From NCBI GenBank assembly GCA_026985625.1, contig JALSQC010000258.1, forward strand, positions 1-9,730: a stretch of 9,730 bases of DNA, given 5' to 3'. Position 1 is the first letter of the stretch, and each line of letters starts with the position of its first letter. Position numbers and translations under genes: made by a program. Source of the stretch: Bacteroidales bacterium (lineage in GTDB: Bacteria > Bacteroidota > Bacteroidia > Bacteroidales > JAFGXI01). This document shows, one piece after another, positions 1 through 6,855 of the stretch. The notes under the pieces were generated by a model. That model made no database searches. It was given only the letters and a program-made list of their open reading frames with translations, and was not told the origin of the DNA.

Positions 1-945
1 AACTCTTATTTGTTCTTTTACTATATCTATATTTGTAATAAATTCTGTTACAGGGTGTTCTACTTGTAAGCGGGTGTTCATTTCGAGAAAATAGAAATTA
101 AGATTTTCGTCTAATAGAAATTCAACTGTTCCTGCTCCTATATAATTACATGCTTTGGCAACATTTATGGCTGTTTCGCCCATTTTTTTTCGTAATTCGG
201 GAGTAAGAACCGACGATGGAGCTTCTTCTATTACTTTTTGGTGACGGCGTTGTATTGAGCATTCTCTTTCGAAAAGATAAACAATATTTCCATACGAGTC
301 TGCCATTATTTGAATCTCGATATGTCTTGGCGACGATACGTATCGTTCTATAAAAACGGCTCCGTTCCCAAATGCTGTTTTTGCTTCGTTAATAGCAAGA
401 TTCATTTGTTCTACAAACATTTCTTCGTTTTCTACAATACGCATACCTTTTCCTCCGCCTCCGGCTGAGGCTTTAATAAGAATCGGATATCCTATTTTTG
501 ATGCTATTTTTTTTGCTTCGTTAATATCTTCTATCTCGGTATCGGTTCCGGGAACCATTGGTGTATTGTATTTTTTTACAGCAGCTTTTGCCGATAGTTT
601 ATCTCCCATAATTTCCATTGCTTCGGGCGATGGGCCTATAAATTTAATTCCTGCATTTATAACTTTTCGTGTAAAATCGGCATTTTCCGATAAAAATCCA
701 TAACCGGGGTGTATGGCATCAACGTTAAGTTGTTTTGATATTTCTATTATTTTATCGCCTAAAAGATAAGATTGATTAGATGGCGGAGGTCCTAATAAAA
801 CGGCTTCGTCGGCATATTTTACAAATACTGCATCTCGGTCGGCTTCGGAGAAAACAGCTACGGTTTTTATTCCCATTTCTTTTGCCGAACGCATTATTCT
901 AATGGCTATTTCGCCTCTATTTGCTATTAAAATTTTTTTAATCAT
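1..945 (-). CDS. accC: Biotin carboxylase subunit of an acyl-CoA carboxylase (N-terminal 315 residues, 3' end outside window)
   Basis: The enzyme carboxylates biotin on a carrier protein using ATP and bicarbonate, the first half-reaction of acetyl-CoA (or propionyl-CoA) carboxylase in the cytoplasm. Translation from the ATG at 945 is open to the window edge. It begins MIKKILIANRGEIAIRIMRS, the classic N-terminal biotin carboxylase fold. HPGYGFLSEN (79-88) follows, then the ATP-grasp region with K116, K158 and the glycine loop AGGGGKGM (161-168). Catalytic and metal-binding residues are present: H208, QRRHQK (232-237), E275, and E288/N290/R292 in LEMNTRLQVEHPVTE. These sit at or within one residue of the E. 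coli AccC positions. About 130-190 residues are missing at the C-terminus, so a longer fused carboxylase or a propionyl/methylcrotonyl-CoA type cannot be excluded. The partner carboxyltransferase and biotin carrier genes, if linked, would lie left of the window. No damage is visible in the coding part. Confidence 0.95.
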   Translation of the reverse strand, partial: MIKKILIANRGEIAIRIMRSAKEMGIKTVAVFSEADRDAVFVKYADEAVLLGPPPSNQSYLLGDKIIEISKQLNVDAIHPGYGFLSENADFTRKVINAGIKFIGPSPEAMEIMGDKLSAKAAVKKYNTPMVPGTDTEIEDINEAKKIASKIGYPILIKASAGGGGKGMRIVENEEMFVEQMNLAINEAKTAFGNGAVFIERYVSSPRHIEIQIMADSYGNIVYLFERECSIQRRHQKVIEEAPSSVLTPELRKKMGETAINVAKACNYIGAGTVEFLLDENLNFYFLEMNTRLQVEHPVTEFITNIDIVKEQIRV

Positions 946-977
946 AAAAATTAATTTAGATAATTAAATATTTTGTG

Positions 978-985
978 CAAATTAA
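978..985 (-). promoter_or_regulatory. Candidate -7 box for the biotin carboxylase gene
   Basis: Read on the minus strand this is TTAATTTG, matching the Bacteroidota TAnnTTTG box at 5 of 6 fixed positions. It lies 32 bp upstream of the ATG. A short A/T inverted repeat with 7-bp arms (981-995) overlaps it. No clear TTG -33 element is visible, so this is a weak call. The gene could also be read through from the upstream minus-strand DUF2400 gene, which ends 77 bp before its ATG. Confidence 0.3.
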
Positions 986-1022
986 TAATATTAATCTAAA
1001 AAGTAAAATTAACTTTAAAAAT

Positions 1023-1787
1023 TTATATTTGTTTGCTTACTCCTAAACCAAAAAGAGCAAAATCGTATTTAACAGGGTCTTTTTTATCAAATAATTTTAA
1101 ATTATCGGTTAGTTCTATTACAGCTTTAAGGTCGTTTTGTTTTCGTGTAAGTATGCCTAATTTTCGCGATACTGTTGATGTATGAATGTCTAAAGGTAAT
1201 AATAATTGCGATGGCGATATTTTTTTCCATATTCCAAAATCAACATTGTTATTGTCGGAACGAACCATCCATCGCAAAAACATATTTATGCGCTTGGCTG
1301 CCGAATTTTTTTTTACGTTTGATATGTGTTTTTGTGAGCGTTTTAAATGTGGTGTTTCAAAAAATATATCTCTAAATTGTGCTATTGAATCTATAATGTT
1401 TTTATTGTCTTTGATAAAGAATGTGTTTTCTAATCCGTTATGATTTTTATATATGTTTTGTAATGATGTAATAAAAAATATGCAATCGTCGGGGGTAAAT
1501 GTTCTGTGTTTAAAATGTAAAAATCGTTTTAAGTCTTTTGGTTTGTGATTTATTATAAAATCGTATGGAGCGTTATCCATTAAATTCATTAGTTTTTTTG
1601 CATTATTAATTATTGTTACGCGTTGCCCCCAAGCTATTGTTGAGGTTAAAAATGCCGATATTTCTATATCGTTTTTTTTTGAAAATAGTTTTGGTATTTG
1701 TATAGGGTCGTTTTTAATAAAATTAGTATTATTAAATTCCAGATATTTTTTATCTAAAAGCGATTTTATTTTTTTTAACTTATTCAT
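1023..1787 (-). CDS. TIGR02757 / DUF2400 family protein
   Basis: A 254-residue cytoplasmic protein of a conserved family of unknown biochemical role, common in Bacteroidota. Family-typical blocks are visible: AFLTSTIAWGQR (45-56), FKHRTF (92-97), KRINMFLRWMVR (165-176), DFGIW (183-187), LPLDIHTSTVSRKLGIL (197-213) and DPVKYDFALFGLGV (237-250). The DIHTSTVSRKLG stretch resembles the segment around the catalytic aspartate of endonuclease III-type (HhH-GPD) DNA glycosylases, DTHVxRVSxRLG. D200 would be the catalytic Asp. The usual helix-hairpin-helix LPGVGxKTA is not recognisable upstream of it, so DNA repair or nucleic acid processing is only an inference. There is no signal peptide or membrane segment. 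The gene seems complete, is transcribed toward accC, and is divergent from the LysE-type gene. Family assignment is firm; function is not known. Confidence 0.88.
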   Translation of the reverse strand: MNKLKKIKSLLDKKYLEFNNTNFIKNDPIQIPKLFSKKNDIEISAFLTSTIAWGQRVTIINNAKKLMNLMDNAPYDFIINHKPKDLKRFLHFKHRTFTPDDCIFFITSLQNIYKNHNGLENTFFIKDNKNIIDSIAQFRDIFFETPHLKRSQKHISNVKKNSAAKRINMFLRWMVRSDNNNVDFGIWKKISPSQLLLPLDIHTSTVSRKLGILTRKQNDLKAVIELTDNLKLFDKKDPVKYDFALFGLGVSKQI

Positions 1788-1840
1788 TAATTTTTTTTAG
1801 TAAAACTAATTAAAAAATTTTAATGTGTAAATAAGTTTAA

Positions 1841-1848
1841 TTATTTTG
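1841..1848 (+). promoter_or_regulatory. Candidate -7 box for the LysE-type exporter gene
   Basis: TTATTTTG matches TAnnTTTG at 5 of 6 fixed positions and lies 19 bp before the proposed TTG start. That implies a leader of only about a dozen bases. It sits in the 80-bp divergent region shared with the DUF2400 gene. No convincing -33 element is seen. Confidence 0.28.
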
Positions 1849-1867
1849 CAAAAAAATTTAAGTTTAT

Positions 1868-2488
1868 TTGGATAAAATAGAGCTTTTTATAAAAGGAATT
1901 ATTATTGGGGTTTCGGTGTCGGCACCTTTAGGTCCAATTGGTATGTTGTGTTTACAACGAACTTTAAATAAAGGCAGGATTGTTGGTTTTGTATCGGGCA
2001 CAGGTGCTGCCTTTGCCGATACTTTTTATGCTGTTTTAGCAGGTTTTGGGGTTTCGTTAATTTCTAATTTTTTGCATACATATCAGTTGTATTTTAGAAT
2101 TATAGGCGGGGCAATATTGTTGTTTTTAGGTATTCATATGTTTGTATCTAATCCTGTAAATCAATTTAGGAGCACTCAAAAGAAAAGGAATTTTGTTGGT
2201 TATTTTATATCTACTTTTGCGTTAACAATATCTAATCCTATTACAATAATATTTTTTGGGGCTGTGTTTGCTGCTTTTGCAACGACATCTACAAATTTTG
2301 AAACTCTTTTATTAATTCTTGGTGTTTTTTCGGGTGCTATAGCGTGGTGGTTTACAATTGTTTCTATTACAAATATTTTTAGGAATAAAATTAAGATTCG
2401 TAATCTTTATTGGATAAATAAAATTACAAGTGTTTTAATTATGATTTTTGCAATTTTTGCTGCGGTAAGTGTTTTTTGGGAAAAATAA
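1868..2488 (+). CDS. LysE/RhtB-type amino acid exporter family membrane protein (TTG start)
   Basis: An integral inner-membrane protein of 206 residues, the usual length of LysE/RhtB exporters, which move amino acids or related small molecules out of the cell. The family signature is clear near the N-terminus: SAPLGPIGMLCLQRTLNKGR (18-37), then an AAFAD motif (47-51). A second conserved block, SNPITIIFFGAVFA, lies at 122-135. About six hydrophobic segments are visible, near 6-26, 38-62, 74-93, 110-140, 146-170 and 184-203. The start is a TTG at 1868. An in-frame TAA lies at 1859-1861, and the next in-frame ATG (residue 26) would delete the first helix and the signature. TTG is therefore the only start that keeps a normal protein. 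The gene ends directly against the stop of the convergent glycosyltransferase. The substrate cannot be deduced from sequence. Confidence 0.88.
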   Translation: MDKIELFIKGIIIGVSVSAPLGPIGMLCLQRTLNKGRIVGFVSGTGAAFADTFYAVLAGFGVSLISNFLHTYQLYFRIIGGAILLFLGIHMFVSNPVNQFRSTQKKRNFVGYFISTFALTISNPITIIFFGAVFAAFATTSTNFETLLLILGVFSGAIAWWFTIVSITNIFRNKIKIRNLYWINKITSVLIMIFAIFAAVSVFWEK

Positions 2489-3370
2489 TTAATTACTTTT
2501 ATACATATTTGCAAGTTTGTATATGCTAAATTTTTTTAGGTTAGGATTGTTGCTTTTTAAATTTTTAATAATCTTTTGTTTGTTTAGTTTATAGTAAATT
2601 AATAGTATGTGTCTAAAAAAATAAAAAGTTTTATAGTATTGTAACAGTTTAATATTTTTTACTAATATTTTTTTATCGGGATATGTTTTATAAATAAATT
2701 TTAAATTTTTAATTGCTGTTAATGTTTTTTTCAGAAAAGTCTCGTTATCGTCTAAACCTATATGTATAGTAGTATTGTCGATATGTGTAATTTTAATATT
2801 ATGTTTTAATAATTCTATACCAAACAGTGTATCTTCATGTCCATAGCTGTTAATTTTTTCGTTAAATTTAATTTTGTTAAAAATTTCTTTTTTTATTAAA
2901 AAATTGTTTGTCATAAATGATTTGTTAGGTTCTTTTTGCCGTATTTCTGCAGGTTTGCTCTCGATTTTACTGCCGTATTTCCAATGTAACGAGTATTTAT
3001 TGTTTGTGGGTTTGTCGGTATATTTTCTGCCGCCATAAATAATTTTATAATTGTTTTGTTTAATGTGATATAAGTATTTTTGTATATAATTTTTGTTAAT
3101 ATCCGAGTCGCAATCTATAAATAAAAGGTTATTGTATTTTGATTCTTGAGCTAATAAGTTTCTTATTTTTGCTCGTCCTATATTTTTTTTAAGAGCAATA
3201 TATTTGACGTTATTAAGCCTTTGTAATTTGTTATTTTTAAAAGTTTTTGTGGAGCCGTCTTCGATAAGTATAATCTCGAATATAATATTTTCGGTTTTAC
3301 ATTGAGAATGTAGTTTTTCTACAAAATCTAAAATATTGTAATTGTATACCGGTATAAGTATCGACAGCAT
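2489..3370 (-). CDS. Family 2 glycosyltransferase
   Basis: A 293-residue GT-A fold glycosyltransferase, expected to move a sugar from a nucleotide-sugar donor at the cytoplasmic face of the membrane. The N-terminus MLSILIPVYNYN and IEDGS (36-40) form the nucleotide-binding start. NIGRAKIRNLL (63-73) is followed by the metal-binding DxD motif FIDCDSD (84-90), and SYGHEDTLFG (175-184) carries the probable catalytic acidic pair E179/D180. A conserved HIG (203-205) follows. This arrangement is typical of a Bacteroidota subgroup of short GT2 enzymes. The C-terminal 60 residues are basic and aromatic with no clear membrane segment. The gene stands alone rather than in a polysaccharide cluster, so the acceptor (glycan, lipid or protein) cannot be inferred. 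It is strongly A/T-driven, rich in Lys, Asn and Ile. The start ATG is the first in frame and gives the canonical N-terminus. Confidence 0.9.
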   Translation of the reverse strand: MLSILIPVYNYNILDFVEKLHSQCKTENIIFEIILIEDGSTKTFKNNKLQRLNNVKYIALKKNIGRAKIRNLLAQESKYNNLLFIDCDSDINKNYIQKYLYHIKQNNYKIIYGGRKYTDKPTNNKYSLHWKYGSKIESKPAEIRQKEPNKSFMTNNFLIKKEIFNKIKFNEKINSYGHEDTLFGIELLKHNIKITHIDNTTIHIGLDDNETFLKKTLTAIKNLKFIYKTYPDKKILVKNIKLLQYYKTFYFFRHILLIYYKLNKQKIIKNLKSNNPNLKKFSIYKLANMYKSN

Positions 3371-3390
3371 TTTTAATAATTATTATTTTG

Positions 3391-3398
3391 TAAATATA
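3391..3398 (-). promoter_or_regulatory. Candidate -7 box for the glycosyltransferase gene
   Basis: On the minus strand this reads TATATTTA, 5 of 6 fixed positions of TAnnTTTG, 20 bp before the ATG. It lies just downstream, in the transcription direction, of the terminator of the preceding dehydrogenase gene. That is where an independent promoter would be expected. Confidence 0.3.
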
Positions 3399-3410
3399 AT
3401 ATTTTATTGT

Positions 3411-3447
3411 AAAAAAGGCGAAACTTTAATAAGCTCCGCCTTTTTTT
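3411..3447 (-). terminator. Rho-independent terminator of the 3-hydroxybutyryl-CoA dehydrogenase gene
   Basis: A perfect 10-bp stem, AAAAAAGGCG (3411-3420) and CGCCTTTTTT (3437-3446), encloses a 16-base loop. The stem has a G/C core flanked by A and T runs, so on the minus strand it is a hairpin followed by a U tract. It lies 19 bp beyond the stop of the dehydrogenase gene. The symmetric A/T flanks could also allow it to act on plus-strand transcripts. Confidence 0.88.
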
Positions 3448-3465
3448 ATTAAAAATAAATATTTG

Positions 3466-4356
3466 TTATTTTTTAAATGATTTTGATACTATTAATTCTT
3501 TTGTTCCATGTGTCCACGAATAAAAACCTTCGCCTGATTTTACACCTAAGTTACCTGAATTAACCATATTTACTAATAATGGATCCGGAGCATATTTGTC
3601 TTTTCCTAAATCTTTGTAAAGAACTTGCATAATAAATAAGCAAACATCAAGACCTATAAAATCGGCTAATTGTAAAGGTCCCATAGGGTGAGCCATTCCA
3701 AGTTTCATAACAGTGTCTATTTCCTCGACACCTGCAACTCCCTCGTGTAGAGTTATAATAGCCTCGTTAATCATTGGCATAAGAATTCTGTTAGCAACAA
3801 ATCCTGCATAGTCGTTAACTTCAACAGGAACTTTTTTTAGACTTTTTGCTGTTTCAAAAATTGTATTTAATGTTTCGTTTGATGTTTTGTATCCTTTTAT
3901 TATTTCAACAAGTCGCATCATTGGAACCGGATTCATAAAATGCATACCTATAACTTTGTCGGGTCGGTTTGTTACTGCTCCAATTTTTGTTATCGATATC
4001 GACGATGTATTTGTTGCTAATATTGTTTCGGGTTTGCAAATGGAGTCTAACTCTTTAAAAATAGATAACTTTATTTTTTCGTTTTCGGTAGCTGCTTCTA
4101 CAACTAAATCGGCATCGACAACTCCATCTGATATTTTAGTATAAGTTGTAATATTTTCTAATGTCGATTTTTTAATTTCTTCGGTTATTTTTTCTTTTTT
4201 TAATAATCTGTCAAGATTTTTCTCAATTGTTTTTAAAGCTTTATCTAAAGCGTTTTGGTCTATATCAATCATTGATACTTTGTAACCGTTTTGTGCAAAA
4301 ACATGAGAAATTCCATTTCCCATTGTTCCAGATCCTATAACTGCAATATTTTTCAT
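3466..4356 (-). CDS. hbd: 3-hydroxybutyryl-CoA dehydrogenase
   Basis: An NAD(P)-dependent oxidoreductase interconverting acetoacetyl-CoA and 3-hydroxybutyryl-CoA (or longer 3-hydroxyacyl-CoAs), acting in butyrate-type fermentation or beta-oxidation in the cytoplasm. At 296 residues it has the length of stand-alone bacterial enzymes rather than the fused FadB. The Rossmann motif GSGTMGNG (8-15) ends its second strand in D31, favouring NAD. Catalytic residues are visible: S118 in NTSSIS, H139 in GMHFMNPVP, E151 in LVEIIKG, and N189 in GFVANRIL. The C-terminal dimerisation/substrate domain has the standard LGMAHPMGPLQLADFIGLDV (219-238) and SGEGFYSW (274-281). No other fermentation genes (thiolase, crotonase, acyl-CoA dehydrogenase) adjoin it, so physiological direction is uncertain. 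It is a single-gene unit with its own terminator at 3411-3447. Its product may share acyl-CoA pools with the carboxylase at the left edge. Confidence 0.95.
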   Translation of the reverse strand: MKNIAVIGSGTMGNGISHVFAQNGYKVSMIDIDQNALDKALKTIEKNLDRLLKKEKITEEIKKSTLENITTYTKISDGVVDADLVVEAATENEKIKLSIFKELDSICKPETILATNTSSISITKIGAVTNRPDKVIGMHFMNPVPMMRLVEIIKGYKTSNETLNTIFETAKSLKKVPVEVNDYAGFVANRILMPMINEAIITLHEGVAGVEEIDTVMKLGMAHPMGPLQLADFIGLDVCLFIMQVLYKDLGKDKYAPDPLLVNMVNSGNLGVKSGEGFYSWTHGTKELIVSKSFKK

Positions 4357-4429
4357 AATCTATTATTTTTTATATGTTACTAAAATAATTTGTTTTAAAA
4401 GCTAAATTTAATATTTTTTCCGGTTAATG

Positions 4430-4437
4430 CAAACTTT
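4430..4437 (-). promoter_or_regulatory. Candidate -7 box for the hydroxybutyryl-CoA dehydrogenase gene
   Basis: On the minus strand the sequence AAAGTTTG matches TAnnTTTG at 5 of 6 fixed positions and is followed by C, as is common. It would leave a leader of about 65-70 bases. No other box closer to the ATG is better. A weak call. Confidence 0.22.
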
Positions 4438-4459
4438 GATTTTAATTTATAAAACATAA

Positions 4460-4487
4460 TTATATAATTTTAATTAAAATTATATAA
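4460..4487. repeat. 28-bp perfect palindrome in the hbd/M1 peptidase divergent intergenic region
   Basis: Two 14-bp arms (4460-4473 and 4474-4487) are exact reverse complements with no spacer, and every base is A or T. The centre is TTTTAATTAAAA. It covers the stretch where the -33 region of the peptidase promoter would lie and touches its candidate -7 box. It could be an operator for a dimeric regulator or a cruciform-prone A/T element. It is not a terminator, because it has no G/C stem and lies between two divergent starts. Confidence 0.6.
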
Positions 4488-4492
4488 CTTTA
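4485..4492 (+). promoter_or_regulatory. Candidate -7 box for the M1 peptidase gene
   Basis: TAACTTTA matches TAnnTTTG at 5 of 6 fixed positions, with A in place of the final G. It lies 23 bp before the ATG, leaving a short A-rich leader without Shine-Dalgarno sequence. It overlaps the right end of the 28-bp palindrome, so a protein bound there would be expected to affect transcription. Confidence 0.33.
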
Positions 4493-4515
4493 CTAAAATT
4501 TAAAAATCTCATTTT

Positions 4516-6462
4516 ATGCGAAATATTTTATTAATGTTTTTATTTGCTTTTTTGCAAATAAATTTATTTGCCCAACGGGTTAGCAAAATAAATAATTATA
4601 AATCTTTTTGTAACTCGCCAAAGAACTTATATTCTACAAATAGTTATTATAATAATTTAGAAGATAATTACGATATAAAATATTTTAAAACAGATATATC
4701 GGTAGGAGTAGATTCTAATTACATTAAAGGCAATGTCGAGATAATGTCAATAGCAAATACCAATATAGATACGTTGGTTTTTGAGCTTAGCGACACAATG
4801 CATGTCGATTCGGTTTTAATAAATAATAGTATAAGATTGTTTACACATCAAGATTTTAATATTAAGATTTTTATTAATCCGTCGATTTCTCAAGGTTCGT
4901 TTTTTACGGCAAAAATATATTTTAAAGGTTCTCCCGACCCGAATCATATAAACAGATCGGTAGAAACAACCGTAGACGAGGTTTATAATTGGCGGTCAAC
5001 TTGGACTCTGTCGGAGTCGTATCATATGAACGATTGGTTGCCTTGTAAGCAAGATTTAAAAGATAAAATAGATTCGTCGGATTTTTTTATAACCGTAGAT
5101 ACAAATCTTATGGCAGGGTCGAATGGTATTTTAAATAATATTACTGATTTAGGAAACGGCAAACATCGTTTCGAATGGAAATCTCGTCATCCTATTGATT
5201 ATTATTTAATTTCGTTTGCGGTATCGGATTATATGGACTATAGTATTTATGCTCATCCTCAAGGTTATAGCGATTCTATATTAATACAAAATTATATTTA
5301 CGATACTCTTGCTTGTTTAAATGATTATAAAACCGACTTGGATAGGGTTCCTACATTCATCGAGAATTACTCTAATCTTTTTGGATTATATCCATTTGCC
5401 GACGAGAAGTATGGGCATTGTCTGGTAAAGCTTGGCGGAGGCATGGAACATCAAACAATGACAACGATAGGTTTTTTTGATTTTAGAGTTGTTGCTCACG
5501 AGTTGGCTCATCAATGGTTTGGCGATAATGTAACTTGTGCTACATGGCAAGATATATGGATAAACGAGGGTTTTGCTTCTTATGGCGAGTATTTATCTTA
5601 CGAGTTTTGCGGGAGTCAAATCGATGCCAAAGATTGGTTGATAGATGCTCATAATCATGCCCTTAATGCTACATCGGGTAGTATTTATATTCCTTTTTCA
5701 GATATAGATAACGAAGGTAGAATTTTTAATTACGACTTAACATATCGCAAAGGTGCGTCTATAATTCATATGATAAGATATATAATAAATAATGATAGTA
5801 TATTTTTTGCCGGATTAAAAAATTTTCAATTAATGTTTGGTGATTCCGTTGCAACCGGTGATGATTTTAAAAATACAATGTCAAGTGTTAGTGGTATTGA
5901 TTTTACAGATTTTTTTAATCAATGGTATTATGGCGAGGGTTATCCAATTTATAATTTGGTTTGGAAAAATTATAATGATACTTTATTTATAAAAAAGACA
6001 CAAACAACAACATCTACCGTTACTCCGTTATTTACAATTCCTTTAGATTTTAAAATAACATTTACAACAGGAGGCGATACTTTAATAAGATTAAATCAAA
6101 CTCAAAATATTGATAATTATAAAATATATTTGACAAAAAAAGTTGATAATATAAGTATAGACCCGTATAATTGGTTAATAAAATCGGTAAGTTCAATATC
6201 AAACATTAATAATTATAAAGATTTAGATTCGCAGATTAATATATTTCCTAATCCTTCAAAAAATTATTTAAAAATCGAAACAAATAATTATAATATAAAA
6301 TCGATTAATATTTATAATATTTACGGAAAAGTTGTTGATTTTAAGATTAACTACAGTGGTTTAACCAAAGTTATAAATATTAAAAATTTATCAAAAGGCA
6401 TATATTTTATTGATATACAAACCGATAGCGGTAATTTTGTAAAAAGATTTATTAAGGAATAA
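4516..6462 (+). CDS. Secreted M1 family zinc metallopeptidase with T9SS sorting domain
   Basis: A 648-residue exported zinc aminopeptidase-like enzyme that probably trims extracellular peptides at the cell surface. A signal peptide (1-20, hydrophobic LLMFLFAFLQINLF then A-Q) is followed by an M1 N-terminal beta domain. The catalytic domain has GGGMEH (307-312), which replaces GAMEN, and HELAHQWFGD (328-337). The second metal ligand is E351 in INEGFASY, 19 residues after H332, which is the M1 spacing. Y410 in TYRKGA is the expected transition-state tyrosine. The large helical C-terminal domain of classical M1 enzymes is not apparent. Residues about 574-648 instead form a type A T9SS sorting domain: NIFPNPSKNYLKI (575-587), IYNIYGKVV and LSKGIYFIDI near the end. 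Type IX export and surface or extracellular location follow from this. The gene is a single unit; the neighbours give no substrate. Confidence 0.95.
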   Translation: MRNILLMFLFAFLQINLFAQRVSKINNYKSFCNSPKNLYSTNSYYNNLEDNYDIKYFKTDISVGVDSNYIKGNVEIMSIANTNIDTLVFELSDTMHVDSVLINNSIRLFTHQDFNIKIFINPSISQGSFFTAKIYFKGSPDPNHINRSVETTVDEVYNWRSTWTLSESYHMNDWLPCKQDLKDKIDSSDFFITVDTNLMAGSNGILNNITDLGNGKHRFEWKSRHPIDYYLISFAVSDYMDYSIYAHPQGYSDSILIQNYIYDTLACLNDYKTDLDRVPTFIENYSNLFGLYPFADEKYGHCLVKLGGGMEHQTMTTIGFFDFRVVAHELAHQWFGDNVTCATWQDIWINEGFASYGEYLSYEFCGSQIDAKDWLIDAHNHALNATSGSIYIPFSDIDNEGRIFNYDLTYRKGASIIHMIRYIINNDSIFFAGLKNFQLMFGDSVATGDDFKNTMSSVSGIDFTDFFNQWYYGEGYPIYNLVWKNYNDTLFIKKTQTTTSTVTPLFTIPLDFKITFTTGGDTLIRLNQTQNIDNYKIYLTKKVDNISIDPYNWLIKSVSSISNINNYKDLDSQINIFPNPSKNYLKIETNNYNIKSINIYNIYGKVVDFKINYSGLTKVINIKNLSKGIYFIDIQTDSGNFVKRFIKE

Positions 6463-6584
6463 TTTTTAAATAATTACTTTAAAAAGTAGGTTAAAAATCA
6501 GATTCTTATGTTATGCTATGTAGCAAAAATTCTATTTTTAGGAGAAATTCCTATTTTAAACAACTGTTTTTGTTGTGTATAAAT

Positions 6585-6806
6585 TTATTTTATTGTCGCT
6601 CTACAATTATAATACCGCTTAGGCTTTTCTATACTTTTATTTTGTTCTATTTTATTATATAATAAACAATTTAGTTTTATTAAGTAAATACAATAATTAT
6701 AAAATATTTTTTTGTGCTGTCATATCTGTTTAGTAGTTTGAAACCATGATTTTGAGGTTCTTTGCCATTTTTCGAGATTTGTTTCTGTAAAATTACCAAA
6801 TAATTC
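6585..6806 (-). pseudogene. Possible remnant of a small gene
   Basis: One minus-strand frame reads 28 codons from 6806, a TGA at 6720-6722, then 44 more codons to a TAA at 6585-6587. The first part includes EKWQRTSKSWFQTTKQI, whose Trp, Gln, Thr and Glu content is unlike the Lys/Asn/Ile noise normally seen in translated A/T-rich spacer. The second part ends EKPKRYYNCRATIK. There is no in-frame ATG and a stop lies just upstream of 6806. If real, it is a decayed or truncated gene. Chance is a serious alternative and I do not recognise a family. Confidence 0.15.
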
Positions 6807-6847
6807 ATTTATTTACAAAAAGTTATTTACTCATAAAAAAGCCAAAA

Positions 6848-6855
6848 TAATTTTG
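6848..6855 (+). promoter_or_regulatory. Candidate -7 box for the DUF4139 gene, embedded in a palindrome
   Basis: TAATTTTG matches the Bacteroidota TAnnTTTG -7 box at all fixed positions, 53 bp before the ATG. It lies inside the 15-bp palindrome CCAAAATAATTTTGG (6842-6856; 7-bp arms with one central base), which could be an operator. No clear TTG lies at the expected -33 position, so the promoter call is moderate. Confidence 0.4.

Noticed and set aside
981..995. Inverted repeat ATTAATA-A-TATTAAT upstream of the biotin carboxylase gene
   Set aside because: Seven-base A/T arms are likely by chance in this composition; noted only as overlapping the promoter candidate.
1175..1443. Open frames on the plus strand opposite the DUF2400 gene
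   Set aside because: They lie wholly antisense to a well-supported gene, show no family features, and overlap one another in different frames.
3887..4144. Plus-strand open frame inside the hydroxybutyryl-CoA dehydrogenase gene
   Set aside because: Antisense to the catalytic core of a clearly conserved enzyme, with no motif of its own.
6475..6488. TACTT/AAGTA hairpin shortly after the M1 peptidase stop
   Set aside because: Only a 5-bp A/T-rich stem with no T run after it; not a credible terminator.
6501..6525. TTATG/CTATG-containing stretch that briefly suggested a XerCD dif site near the skew switch
   Set aside because: The motifs are in direct rather than inverted orientation and the left arm lacks the CATAA element, so it does not fit a dif site.
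6651..6666. 16-bp A/T palindrome TTTATTATATAATAAA
   Set aside because: Arms of 8 A/T bases are expected by chance in spacer this A/T-rich, and no promoter or gene end is next to it.
6720..6722. In-frame TGA in the minus-strand frame of the gap, considered as selenocysteine or recoding
   Set aside because: No recognisable selenoprotein context, no start codon and no SECIS-like hairpin; an ordinary stop is far more likely.
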